DNA of 16,297 bases, from assembly GCF_030151085.1 (NCBI RefSeq), contig NZ_JASLER010000101.1, positions 1-16,297 on the forward strand, given 5' to 3'. Below, in pieces: positions 1 through 7,476 of this stretch. The first letter of the stretch is position 1. Every line of letters begins with the position of its first letter. This DNA comes from Bacteroides sp. Its GTDB lineage: Bacteria; Bacteroidota; Bacteroidia; Bacteroidales; Bacteroidaceae. Position numbers and translations under genes: made by a program. The notes under the pieces are model-generated. The model was not told where the DNA came from. It did not search any database and worked only from the letters and a program-made list of their open reading frames with translations.

Positions 1-1441
1 AGTGGATGGGGGGAGCTATGTATATACCGTATATCCGGGTGAGAACAATACGAATGATTTCAATATCAAACGGAATTATAAATATACGTTGACCCTGAAC
101 CTGAAATCTTCCGTTACGGACTCACGTGTGATGGCGGCTCCGGCCAATTGCTTTGTTATGAAGCGGAATGCCAGTATCGCCTTCGATCCTTACTCCCGCA
201 CTGAGACCGGTGGCGGGTGGCGATATGCAGATTATGTGGATAAGACTGTAGCTGCCAAAAAGTTTTCTCGGGTGGATATATTGTGGCAAACAGGGGACGG
301 AAGTAACTTCGCAATCGGCAATAACGCTAGCGGAACGCGTGTGTATCTGAAAGACGGCATCGTTTATGTGACGGCGGGAAATACGGATGGGAATGCGGTC
401 GTTGCAGGATATAACAGCAGCGGAGTGATACTGTGGTCGTGGCATATTTGGGTGAATGATAGTTCACCGGCGCAGGTGGCAAATGCGGTACCCTATACTA
501 CTTATGATTGGGATACTAGCGGAATACATTCAGAAAAAAGAGTTGAAGGAAGACCAGTAATGTCATGCAATTTGGGTGCATTAAGCAATACCGAAGTAGG
601 TGCAAAAGCTTATGGATTGTTGTATCAATGGGGAAGAAAAGATCCTTTCCCTCAAGGAAAGATTGATTATTTTAATGGTGATGGCTATGATCCTTATTCT
701 TCAGAATTAGTAGTGCCTGTTTACGACAACAGAACAGCTTTAATTGCTATGAATAAAACTCCTAGTGTGACGGAAGTGTTTCAAACAGTCATGGTTAGTG
801 CTGATAATGGAAATGTTGATTACACATTGAAGCATCCTACTCATTTTATTAAAACAACAGATGTTTATGATACTTCTGATCAAAGTGTTTATATCAATGA
901 GGGTGACTGGTATTGGGGACATAACGATCAATTATGGGGTGGTAAACCGCTATCTGAAGCAAATAAGATATATGAAACGGATTTACCTCATTATCTATTA
1001 TTAGCTGATAATGGGGCTGATAAGAAATCTATTTTTGATCCTTGTCCTTCTGGTTGGATGTTGGCACCCGGAGACATGTGGTTAGGTTTCACGAAAACCG
1101 GATTTAATACAACTGATAATACATACCAATTAATAAATTGCTCAGAAAATACAGTGGCAGAAAATAGTGCTAATTTTGGGTATCATATGTATATGCGAGG
1201 TTGGAAAAATTTAAGTGAAACTCCTGTTTACTTTCCAAGCCAAGGTGTTAGACTTCCTAGTGGAAATTTACAAAGATTTGGTATATGCGGTAATTATCAT
1301 ACATCTACCTCTGGCAGAAATGGAACTGTATACATTCTACATTTACATACAACAGCACAAATTAGTATTTTTGAAACGATGTACGTTTATACTCGCCGTT
1401 CTGTTGGTGGTCCAATCCGTTGTGTGCGTGAAACAAAGTAA
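1..1441 (+). CDS. fimbrillin-like surface protein with C-terminal FISUMP-like domain, 5' end outside window
   Basis: The reading frame is open from the left edge, so the N-terminus (signal peptide and first domains) is missing; the GTG at base 2 is probably internal. About 479 residues are visible. Residues 18-36 (NIKRNYKYTLTLNLKS) resemble the end of a fimbrillin-type domain. A middle block contains ILWSWHIWV (143-151), common in Bacteroidales fimbrillin-like proteins. From about residue 185 it reads as a FISUMP-like domain: YGLLYQWGRKDPFP (204-217), FDPCPSGWMLAPG (345-357), GVRLPSGNL (415-423) and a terminal IRCVRE (472-477). Such proteins are normally exported and surface-associated, as pilus subunits or adhesins; the role here is inferred. 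G+C falls sharply near base 520: block 121-180 has 33 G+C of 60, block 841-900 has 14. No clear intrinsic terminator follows. The family call is fairly sure, the exact function is not. Confidence 0.75.
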   Translation, partial: VDGGSYVYTVYPGENNTNDFNIKRNYKYTLTLNLKSSVTDSRVMAAPANCFVMKRNASIAFDPYSRTETGGGWRYADYVDKTVAAKKFSRVDILWQTGDGSNFAIGNNASGTRVYLKDGIVYVTAGNTDGNAVVAGYNSSGVILWSWHIWVNDSSPAQVANAVPYTTYDWDTSGIHSEKRVEGRPVMSCNLGALSNTEVGAKAYGLLYQWGRKDPFPQGKIDYFNGDGYDPYSSELVVPVYDNRTALIAMNKTPSVTEVFQTVMVSADNGNVDYTLKHPTHFIKTTDVYDTSDQSVYINEGDWYWGHNDQLWGGKPLSEANKIYETDLPHYLLLADNGADKKSIFDPCPSGWMLAPGDMWLGFTKTGFNTTDNTYQLINCSENTVAENSANFGYHMYMRGWKNLSETPVYFPSQGVRLPSGNLQRFGICGNYHTSTSGRNGTVYILHLHTTAQISIFETMYVYTRRSVGGPIRCVRETK

Positions 1442-1684
1442 TCTACAACTCATAAAAACCGAGTTCTATAAGAAGAGACAAAAAACATTCACTATATTTG
1501 CATTAACAAAATGATATAAATACGAATTAGAAAGAACTATATTTCTTGAACAAGAAGCACTGCACCAAGTGTAGTATCTTGCAATAAATGATTAAATGAA
1601 CATAAATTATAAACATTAGGAATAGCGTTTCCATTTTATACTTATAAAATATTTGAGCTTTAGCTCTTATTCTCGTAACTGAAA
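1442..1684. other. gene-free A+T-rich spacer
   Basis: I see no convincing coding region between the fimbrillin stop and the structured leader. It holds an exact -7-type box at 1493-1500, a short dyad TTCTTG-AA-CAAGAA at 1543-1556 that could be an operator, and a weaker -7-like sequence (AATATTTG) at 1648-1655 about 30 bases before the structured RNA. Confidence 0.6.
1493..1500 (+). promoter_or_regulatory. possible -7 promoter box for the leader RNA/HTH gene
   Basis: TATATTTG matches the Bacteroides -7 consensus TAnnTTTG exactly. No TTTG sits about 20 bases upstream, so the -33 element is missing or degenerate. If used, it would give a long leader (over 300 nt) before the HTH start at 1839; the weaker box at 1648-1655 would give a leader beginning close to the structured element. 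Confidence 0.35.
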
Positions 1685-1824
1685 ACCGCCAATTTGAAGA
1701 TCAATGAGAGTAAGTAAGTGAAGGTTCACGCTTGTATAGGCGTGAACTGTTCGTACTTATTCATTGATCGGGTGCTTGGCGGTACCTCAGTTCGGATAGG
1801 TAATGAATGGTTCCGCCTTTTTTT
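1685..1824 (+). ncRNA. structured RNA leader or small RNA upstream of HTH gene
   Basis: The sequence folds into one long composite hairpin. ACCGCCAA (1685-1692) pairs with TTGGCGGT (1776-1783). GATCAATGA (1699-1707) pairs with TCATTGATC (1761-1769). TAAGTA (1711-1716) pairs with TACTTA (1754-1759). GTTCACGC (1724-1731) pairs with GCGTGAAC (1740-1747) around the loop TTGTATAG. The 3' arm of the basal stem, GGCGG (1778-1782), can instead pair with CCGCC (1813-1817) to make an intrinsic terminator with seven U. A third small hairpin is possible: TACCT (1783-1787) with AGGTA (1798-1802). The mutually exclusive pairings and the position just before a regulator gene suggest an attenuator; a stand-alone RNA of about 140 nt ending at the U-run is the main alternative. 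I do not recognise it as a named RNA family. Confidence 0.6.
1778..1824 (+). terminator. intrinsic terminator just before the HTH start
   Basis: GGCGG (1778-1782) pairs with CCGCC (1813-1817); after one T/T mismatch the stem continues with ACC (1784-1786) against GGT (1809-1811). Seven T follow at 1818-1824. The HTH ATG lies 14 bases past the U-run, so most transcripts ending here would not include the gene. It competes with the basal stem of the long hairpin for 1778-1782. Confidence 0.6.
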
Positions 1825-1838
1825 GCAAACAAACATCT

Positions 1839-2051
1839 ATGGTACACATCGGAAAACTAATCGAAAAAGAACTTCACCATCAGGAACGTTCTGTCACTTG
1901 GTTTGCTAATAAGCTCTATTGTGAACGCACCAACGTGTACAACATATTCAAGCGCAAAAGCATCGACACAGAACTTTTATTAAGGATATCACAAATACTG
2001 AATCGTGACTTCTTTAAGGATTATCAGAAGGAAATAATACAAGAAGAATGA
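1839..2051 (+). CDS. small helix-turn-helix (XRE-like) DNA-binding protein
   Basis: A 70-residue protein starting MVHIGKLIEKELHHQER. Residues about 5-57 fit a small XRE/Cro-type helix-turn-helix: a first helix, then SVTWFANKLYCERTNVYNIF (18-37) as the turn and recognition helices, then SIDTELLLRISQIL (41-54). It consists almost entirely of the HTH, with no sensor or ligand domain visible. The frame extends upstream to an ATG at 1803, but that would start inside the terminator hairpin and add 12 residues unlike the domain, so I chose 1839. No Shine-Dalgarno is visible, which is normal for Bacteroides. It follows the fimbrillin-like gene and the structured leader and converges on the hybrid kinase gene. 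Target genes are unknown; control by transcript attenuation is inferred from the leader. Confidence 0.75.
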   Translation: MVHIGKLIEKELHHQERSVTWFANKLYCERTNVYNIFKRKSIDTELLLRISQILNRDFFKDYQKEIIQEE

Positions 2052-2094
2052 TATACAATCTATTTTGTAGAAATCATGTATAGATAGTATATCA
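2049..2094. terminator. hairpin between convergent genes
   Basis: TGATATAC (2049-2056) pairs with GTATATCA (2087-2094); after an A/A mismatch ATCTAT (2058-2063) pairs with ATAGAT (2080-2085), giving a 14-bp stem with a 16-base loop. It begins on the stop codon of the HTH gene and lies 16 bases beyond the hybrid kinase stop on the other strand. No strong U-run follows on either strand, so factor-independent termination is uncertain. Confidence 0.45.
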
Positions 2095-2110
2095 TTAGAA
2101 AAGAATCTCT

Positions 2111-5100
2111 TTAGCAATACTTTTTCAATACTGCCATTAATTTTGCTTTATCAATTGGTTTCACTAGATATTCATTACATCCCGCAGCCAGAGCAGCCAA
2201 GCGGTCAGTTTCAAAAGCATGAGCAGTTAACGCAATAATGGGTAGCTTAGTATTGAATTTACGTATTTCGGCTGTAGCAGATAATCCGTCCATTACAGGC
2301 ATTTTCATATCCGTAAGCAACAAATCAATATGACGGTTACGCACGATATCGAGAACTTCTTTTCCATTTACTGCACGTAACAGCTCATAATTCTTCTTCA
2401 ACATTGCCGATACAAGTTGGTAATTACTTTGTATATCTTCGGCTATCAAAATCGTTTTATGCGTCGTTGAGTCAGAAGATGAATCAGATGCAGATAGACC
2501 AGAAGCAGATGTACTACTTCTACCATTGCTATCCGCTGCTTTAGCAGAGTCAGCTTCTTCGGATAAAATGTTAACTTCACAAGGTAACATTGCCCAGAAC
2601 AAGGAACCTTCTCCATAGTTACTTTCAAAGCCAACCGTACCACCCATAGATTCAGCTATTGCCTTACAAATAGATAATCCCAATCCAGTGCCCTGTGCAA
2701 AATCATCCAGTTTCTCAAAACGATGGAAGACCTTTTCTTTCTTTTCATCCGCAATACCAATACCAGTATCTTTTACATAAAAGTAAATGCCTTGCTCCCT
2801 CTTTTCATACCCCATCTCTATTGTTCCTGTGGGCGTATATTTTATCGCATTGGTTACGTAGTTAGTCAAAACCTGCGCAACACGATTCCGATCAAGAAGA
2901 ACCTGACAAGTAGAATATGGATTAACAGCTAATAAACACACGTTAGGATTAGTGATACGTTGCTTCATAGAAGCAGTCATATTATTGAAATGCTCCGATA
3001 AATCATACTTCTCATACTTCAACTCTACCGAACCGGCTTCTAGTTTGGATAAATCAAGTATATCATTAATTAGCTTCAATAACAGTTCATTATTAGTATT
3101 GATAATCTGGATATACTCTTCCCTATCTTCCTCTTCTCCATACATCATTAATTCAGAGAAGCCCACAATTGCATTCAACGGAGTACGTATTTCATGACTC
3201 ATATTCGCTAAAAATGCTGATTTTAGTTTATCCGACTGTTCTGCTTCCAGTTTTGCCTGACGTAGTTCCTCAATCATTCGCTCACGTTCCGTCACATCAT
3301 CCACCCTGATTACAATACCATCCATAGTGCCATCCTCCATAAATACAGGAGTTGCAAAAACTTCTACAGTATGTTCGCTATCAAGATTAAACTTAATCTG
3401 CTCTGTCTGGTGCGATAATAAAGCACGCTGCAATACACAATTTTCACAAGGAGAAGTACGATTATGAGCACTCTTATAACAAAGTTCTCCTTTCTTATAT
3501 GCTTCATAAGAGATACTTTTGGAGCAAAAAGAAATGTTTTCCCACTGCACGATATAATCCTTGGTAATATATGCCAATCCAGAATTCGTATTGTTGAGTA
3601 CCAATTCGTTTTGCTGAACCAAATTATCGAGTGCCTTTTTGTTTTCCAGCAGCACCATTTCTGTATGTTTATGAGAGTCTATATTCAGACTCATTCCAAA
3701 CATATATTTATAAGGCTCATCATTCAGGGTGGTTGTTTCGACTATACCACGCACTTCCCACCATTGGTACTCGCCATTACCTTTGAAATCAAGACGAACC
3801 TCAACATCCCATATATCATTCTCCGAATCAAGAGCCTCCTGTAAAGATTCGGTGAATACCTTTTTATCGTCAGGATGCACAAGCTTAAGATATTTCTCCT
3901 TTGTATCAAAATCAGAGTTTTTTATTCCGGTCTTATCGAATCCCTCTCCAAAACTCAATCTATCTATATCAGGCTCATAAAACCAAGTATAAGCATTCAT
4001 GGTCTCCAGAGTTATGGAAAGAAGTTGGGCACGACGCTTTAGCTCGTTCTGCATACTCTGATCCCATCGGGTATTTAACAATAAACGTTTCCCTTCATCT
4101 TCGATGATACTTTTACGAACAATTGTATCGTAGGAACGACCGTCTTTCAATACGATATGTTCCAAACCTAGATAAGGAGTACCGGTATTGAAAACCTCAA
4201 TATCCGTCTTCTGAATTCGTGCTACCTCATCATTACTCAATACATCGTAAGTCGTTTTATCTTCACTCGTACCAAACATTCGCTTGCTTTCTTCATTACA
4301 GAAAACATAGCGGAAACGGTCTTCTATATCCTTGATATGAACGGAAAGAGGTATATTATCAAGCACTTTTTTCAGAAGTACCTGCTTCTTATTTATCTCA
4401 GTATTGTTTTTTCGAGAACCTACATATTTTATTACTTTACCATTCTGATCATATTCATAGGGCGAACCACTCACTGTACAATATTGCCAATCCGAACTAT
4501 CCGGCAAAATAATACGAGTTTCAAAGCTAAATGTGAAGTCTTCGCCTTCATTCATCCTCCGTATCATTTCAGTGGCATGTTCCCTATCTTCACTATGTAA
4601 AGTTTCTATATATAATTCACAACTAATAGGCTTTGATTCGTCATAATCGATTAAGGGTTCATTATCACTATAGAAGTATCTGGCAAGTGCATCATATTCC
4701 CACAAAACAATATCTGCTGCTTGTATGGCCAACTCAGTTTTACGCTTACTACGACGAAGCATTTCTTCTTTTCGCAAAGGTTCAGTGACATCTTCAACAA
4801 TTAATATATAATTGACTTCCTTACCTGTGCTATTGAGTAATTGGTTTCCACTAAATTTTAAGACACGGTCCTGCGAATGCGAAGATATGTATCGCCCGCC
4901 TTTTGTTGAAGCATCAAAATTATATGTAATAGACGTATGCAAATTATGTCCTTTGCATACAGCTGTTTTCATTTCACCAGGAATGATAACATTATCATTG
5001 ATGTTAATCGGTTTTTCTTTCACTGATGCTTCATCAATTCCAAAAATCCGACAGAAATTCTCATTAAAATGAATCAATGTCCCGTCGTTGGAATAAAGTC

Positions 5101-5152
5101 CTACTCCCACAGGAAGTGAATCAAAAACCGATAATATTTGTTCTTGTTCCAT
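2111..5152 (-). CDS. soluble multi-PAS hybrid histidine kinase with C-terminal receiver
   Basis: The start MEQEQILSVF at 5152 is preferred over an ATG ten codons upstream (5182) that adds hydrophobic residues unlike a PAS start; this gives 1013 residues. There is no membrane segment, so it should be cytoplasmic. About five PAS-type segments run at 5-125, 140-250, 260-370, 375-495 and 510-622. PAS5 carries CY (558-559) and PCENC (568-572). HisKA follows with the H-box ANMSHEIRTPLNA (H653), then HATPase_c with NAIKYT (N768), DTGIGI (D795) and GTGLGLS (821-827). A Ser-rich linker (about 861-898) leads to a receiver with E905/D906, acceptor D948 in LTDMKMPVMDG, and K998. All catalytic residues look intact. 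Family knowledge: autophosphorylation on His, then transfer to the own Asp. No HPt or DNA-binding domain is present, so a partner is needed; the neighbouring receiver/AraC protein is a candidate (inference). The signal is unknown. Confidence 0.93.
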   Translation of the reverse strand: MEQEQILSVFDSLPVGVGLYSNDGTLIHFNENFCRIFGIDEASVKEKPININDNVIIPGEMKTAVCKGHNLHTSITYNFDASTKGGRYISSHSQDRVLKFSGNQLLNSTGKEVNYILIVEDVTEPLRKEEMLRRSKRKTELAIQAADIVLWEYDALARYFYSDNEPLIDYDESKPISCELYIETLHSEDREHATEMIRRMNEGEDFTFSFETRIILPDSSDWQYCTVSGSPYEYDQNGKVIKYVGSRKNNTEINKKQVLLKKVLDNIPLSVHIKDIEDRFRYVFCNEESKRMFGTSEDKTTYDVLSNDEVARIQKTDIEVFNTGTPYLGLEHIVLKDGRSYDTIVRKSIIEDEGKRLLLNTRWDQSMQNELKRRAQLLSITLETMNAYTWFYEPDIDRLSFGEGFDKTGIKNSDFDTKEKYLKLVHPDDKKVFTESLQEALDSENDIWDVEVRLDFKGNGEYQWWEVRGIVETTTLNDEPYKYMFGMSLNIDSHKHTEMVLLENKKALDNLVQQNELVLNNTNSGLAYITKDYIVQWENISFCSKSISYEAYKKGELCYKSAHNRTSPCENCVLQRALLSHQTEQIKFNLDSEHTVEVFATPVFMEDGTMDGIVIRVDDVTERERMIEELRQAKLEAEQSDKLKSAFLANMSHEIRTPLNAIVGFSELMMYGEEEDREEYIQIINTNNELLLKLINDILDLSKLEAGSVELKYEKYDLSEHFNNMTASMKQRITNPNVCLLAVNPYSTCQVLLDRNRVAQVLTNYVTNAIKYTPTGTIEMGYEKREQGIYFYVKDTGIGIADEKKEKVFHRFEKLDDFAQGTGLGLSICKAIAESMGGTVGFESNYGEGSLFWAMLPCEVNILSEEADSAKAADSNGRSSTSASGLSASDSSSDSTTHKTILIAEDIQSNYQLVSAMLKKNYELLRAVNGKEVLDIVRNRHIDLLLTDMKMPVMDGLSATAEIRKFNTKLPIIALTAHAFETDRLAALAAGCNEYLVKPIDKAKLMAVLKKYC

Positions 5153-5192
5153 GAATTTAAACACCACTACATATAATAACAATTAACCAGTA

Positions 5193-5200
5193 CAAAGATA
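5193..5200 (-). promoter_or_regulatory. -7 promoter box of the hybrid kinase gene
   Basis: On the minus strand this reads TATCTTTG, an exact TAnnTTTG match, 40 bases before the ATG at 5152. A clear -33 TTTG is not visible. It implies that the kinase gene is transcribed separately from the HTCS-like gene upstream, which ends in its own terminator. Confidence 0.55.
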
Positions 5201-5277
5201 TGAGAGTTTATGCTCATTTCATTATTTTAGTGGATAATTTTTCCTATAAAATGAAATAATTATGCAACTAATTATTA

Positions 5278-5305
5278 AAAGAGCTTCCTTCGCAGAAAGC
5301 TCTTT
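5278..5305 (-). terminator. intrinsic terminator of the HTCS-like gene
   Basis: AAAGAGCTT (5278-5286) pairs perfectly with AAGCTCTTT (5297-5305) around a 10-base loop, 21 bases past the stop codon. On the minus strand the stem ends in a short U-tract (TTTTAATAATT). Confidence 0.65.
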
Positions 5306-5326
5306 CTTTTTCATATCTCACAAAGA

Positions 5327-7021
5327 TTATATCTTCTTCAAAAACTCCTTCGGACTCTTTCCAAAATATTCTTTGTATTTACTTCTAAAGTTCTTCAAGT
5401 TCCTCATTCCCACCATTTCTGCAACAATGGTAACAGAATATTTTCCACTTTCCAACAATTCACGTGCCTTCTCCATACGGATGTGTGAAATCAGATATTT
5501 GGGAGCTTCACCTGTCAATGACTTCCACTTATTATAAAAGGTAGTACGGCTCATGCACATATTGGCAGCAAGATCATCAACCAGGAAATCTTCTTTATCC
5601 AGATTATCCAAAACATAGTTTTTCACTTCATCAAGGAATTTCAGATTATTTTCCTGCTGAGTCTCCTCTATTCTGTGTACCAGAAATTCCTCACCAAACA
5701 CTTTCTGAAGAAAAGACTTTCTCTGGAGATAGCTATTAGCTATCAAAACGGATATTTCTATTTTCAAATCCTCCACATTAAAAGGTTTGTACATAAAGAT
5801 GTCCGCCAACGAATATCCTCTCTTCGCACGCTTCTTTACATCGAGAGATGAGCCTAACAGAATGATAGGAATAAATGAAGTATCTCTGGATGTTTTTAGT
5901 TTTGAAGACAGTTCATCACCACTCATTCCATATAACATCACATCGCATATTACTAAATCAGGATGCTCGTCGTGAATGGATTTCAATGCTTCCGAACCAT
6001 TAGTAAAAGTTATAATATTAAAATCGTCCGATAAACATTTCTCCAAATACCGACAAAACCTTTCATCATTGTCCACCAAGACAACTACCGGTTTATCCAC
6101 ACTCTTCTTTTTAAAAGGAGGGCAAAGATAGGCTTCTGCCGCTTCGTCAAGTAATGCATATTCTTTTTCCCTTTCATAGTGACTAGGTACGGGTTCGAGT
6201 GGACATTTTACAGGGAACTTCAATAATACCTCCCCTTCTGAAACAGCTATTTTACCATCACATAAATTCAACATTCTCTTAAATAAGGTACTACCCATTT
6301 TCCATTGTCTGCGATGCACTGTTTTCGGTGCAGGCAACCACGATAAGTACCATTTGCAATATTTCAGAAATAACCCATTACCACTATCTTTAATCTTTAT
6401 CGCCCAATATTTATCATTCAACAATATCTGCATGACAAGATGCGTATCGGGAAGAGCACAATCAATGGCGCTTATCACAAACTTATCTATTACCGGAGAT
6501 ATTTTGCCCTGGTCAAACCATGCGCTGGCATAGTCAAATTCGGGAGATATTTCCAGAGTCATATCCAATCCGGCAGCGTAAGATTGAAGAGGATTCACTT
6601 TTCTTTTAATGAACGAGCTGATCTCATGTTCTGCCACATCTAAATTACCAGAGTAAACAAGAGAATGCTTCAACCCCATCAATGTCGTCAGATGTTGTTC
6701 GAGCCCTTCAATATGATGAATGGCAATAGACACTTCTTTTTTCACAAATTCGGGACATTCTTTTTCACAAACTACTCCCAAAGGAGTTTTTATCAGTGAA
6801 ATAGGATTACGGATATTTTGAAAAGTATCAATAAAGTATTGATTCCCTTCTTTCAGCAAATCTCTCTCTTCACAAATTGAATGTAAATAAAATAAGAGCC
6901 AGCATAATAACCACACTCCGCCAAACATTACTATTATAATCGCACTAAGGAATTTATAATATATCCCTACCACTAAAAAAAGAACGAAAAACGAAGTCAA
7001 AATTGTTGTTATATGTTTCAT
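5327..7021 (-). CDS. sensorless HTCS-like regulator: membrane anchor, degenerate kinase, receiver, AraC output
   Basis: The protein has 564 residues. Two hydrophobic segments (about 7-21 and 25-46) anchor it, with almost no periplasmic loop. The H-box region reads FQNIRNPISLIKTPL (67-81); compared with the family pattern FxNISHExRTPLxLI it lacks about four residues including the phospho-accepting His. The N-box has SAI (184-186) where NAI is usual. The G1 region keeps KDSGNG (211-216), but the G2 GTGLGL is replaced by MGSTLF (242-247). The receiver (about 312-428) keeps D317, acceptor D360 in ICDVMLYGMSG, and K412. An AraC-type double HTH fills about 462-562. Family knowledge: hybrid two-component systems in Bacteroides usually exceed 1,300 residues, with a periplasmic propeller sensor, and control polysaccharide use. 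Here the sensor is absent and the kinase looks inactive, so phosphorylation from elsewhere is inferred. It is stand-alone, with its own terminator. Confidence 0.88.
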   Translation of the reverse strand: MKHITTILTSFFVLFLVVGIYYKFLSAIIIVMFGGVWLLCWLLFYLHSICEERDLLKEGNQYFIDTFQNIRNPISLIKTPLGVVCEKECPEFVKKEVSIAIHHIEGLEQHLTTLMGLKHSLVYSGNLDVAEHEISSFIKRKVNPLQSYAAGLDMTLEISPEFDYASAWFDQGKISPVIDKFVISAIDCALPDTHLVMQILLNDKYWAIKIKDSGNGLFLKYCKWYLSWLPAPKTVHRRQWKMGSTLFKRMLNLCDGKIAVSEGEVLLKFPVKCPLEPVPSHYEREKEYALLDEAAEAYLCPPFKKKSVDKPVVVLVDNDERFCRYLEKCLSDDFNIITFTNGSEALKSIHDEHPDLVICDVMLYGMSGDELSSKLKTSRDTSFIPIILLGSSLDVKKRAKRGYSLADIFMYKPFNVEDLKIEISVLIANSYLQRKSFLQKVFGEEFLVHRIEETQQENNLKFLDEVKNYVLDNLDKEDFLVDDLAANMCMSRTTFYNKWKSLTGEAPKYLISHIRMEKARELLESGKYSVTIVAEMVGMRNLKNFRSKYKEYFGKSPKEFLKKI

Positions 7022-7042
7022 ACGAATATATGTTAAGTTATA

Positions 7043-7066
7043 CTTTGAATAAAACGATATTCAAAG
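7043..7066. repeat. perfect 9-bp inverted repeat upstream of the HTCS-like gene
   Basis: CTTTGAATA (7043-7051) and TATTCAAAG (7058-7066) are separated by six bases. It lies 22 bases before the start codon of the AraC-output regulator on the minus strand. It could be an operator, possibly autoregulatory, or a 5'UTR hairpin. There is no exact -7 box beside it. Confidence 0.5.
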
Positions 7067-7464
7067 CACAAAAATTCTTGTTTATTTTCCATTTTAAAGC
7101 ACAATGAGATTTACCTAAAAGAAATTTAGGAGGAGGCCGGATATAGGACGGGAGGCTGGTTCGAATAAGCGGATTCACTGTACCCTCCTTCTATTTTTCT
7201 ACAGAAATCCTTAATTGATCTAACATCGATTTTTCCATCAAGTTGTATAGTTGTTTAGGTATATCTATTTCAATTTCGCAAATAAAAACACATTATTTGA
7301 TAATATGAAAAATAACAGTACAACAATCAAAATAAAAAAAAGATGCAAGGTATTAGAATATAATCCGAGAATATTGAAACTAAAAAAGCTTTTCTCTGTG
7401 CATAACGAAAAAGAGCTTTTTATTCTTTATAGCAAGATTTGCAATTACATATTAGGGAGTTGAT
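7067..7464. other. divergent intergenic region, no supported gene
   Basis: This stretch separates the divergent HTCS-like and MFS genes. It holds a small hairpin CCTAAA-AGAAA-TTTAGG (7114-7130), a purine-rich AGGAGGAGG (7128-7136) that could pair with CCTCCT (7194-7199), and an A/T-rich hairpin at 7383-7421. A frame at 7251-7463 is low-complexity (mostly Lys, Asn, Ile) and runs up to the MFS promoter; I do not consider it a gene. Confidence 0.5.
7383..7421. terminator. terminator-like hairpin
   Basis: AAAAAGCT (7383-7390) pairs with AGCTTTTT (7414-7421) around a 23-base loop. T-rich sequence follows on the plus strand and six T on the minus strand. It may insulate the MFS promoter from upstream transcription. 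The pairs are mostly A-T, so the call is weak. Confidence 0.3.
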
Positions 7465-7472
7465 TATCTTTG
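7438..7472 (+). promoter_or_regulatory. MFS gene promoter abutting the start codon
   Basis: TATCTTTG (7465-7472) is an exact -7 box; TTTG at 7438-7441 may be the -33 element, though the 23-base spacing is longer than the usual 19-21. Only four bases separate the -7 box from the ATG at 7477, so the transcript should be leaderless or nearly so. Confidence 0.55.
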
Positions 7473-7476
7473 CAGC

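Noticed and set aside
1446..1464. AACTC...GAGTT as a terminator of the fimbrillin-like gene
   Set aside because: Only five base pairs, a large A-rich loop and no U-run.
1803..1838. Upstream ATG as the start of the HTH protein
   Set aside because: It would begin inside the terminator stem and translate the U-run region, adding residues unlike the HTH fold; 1839 gives a natural domain start.
3464..3844. 126-codon plus-strand open frame inside the hybrid kinase gene
   Set aside because: It lies antisense to a well-conserved PAS/kinase coding region and shows no domain; a shadow of that gene.
2111..7021. The two signalling genes as one operon
   Set aside because: A perfect 9-bp terminator hairpin (5278-5305) and an exact -7 box (5193-5200) lie between them, favouring separate transcripts, although readthrough cannot be excluded.
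7158..7166. GGTTCGAAT resembling a tRNA T-loop, as a possible tRNA fragment or attachment site
   Set aside because: The flanking bases do not form a T-stem and no acceptor, anticodon or CCA-end sequence is found around it; no integrase gene is nearby.
7251..7463. 70-codon open frame before the MFS gene
   Set aside because: Low-complexity, Lys/Asn/Ile-rich translation with no recognisable domain; it contains a hairpin and runs into the MFS promoter box.
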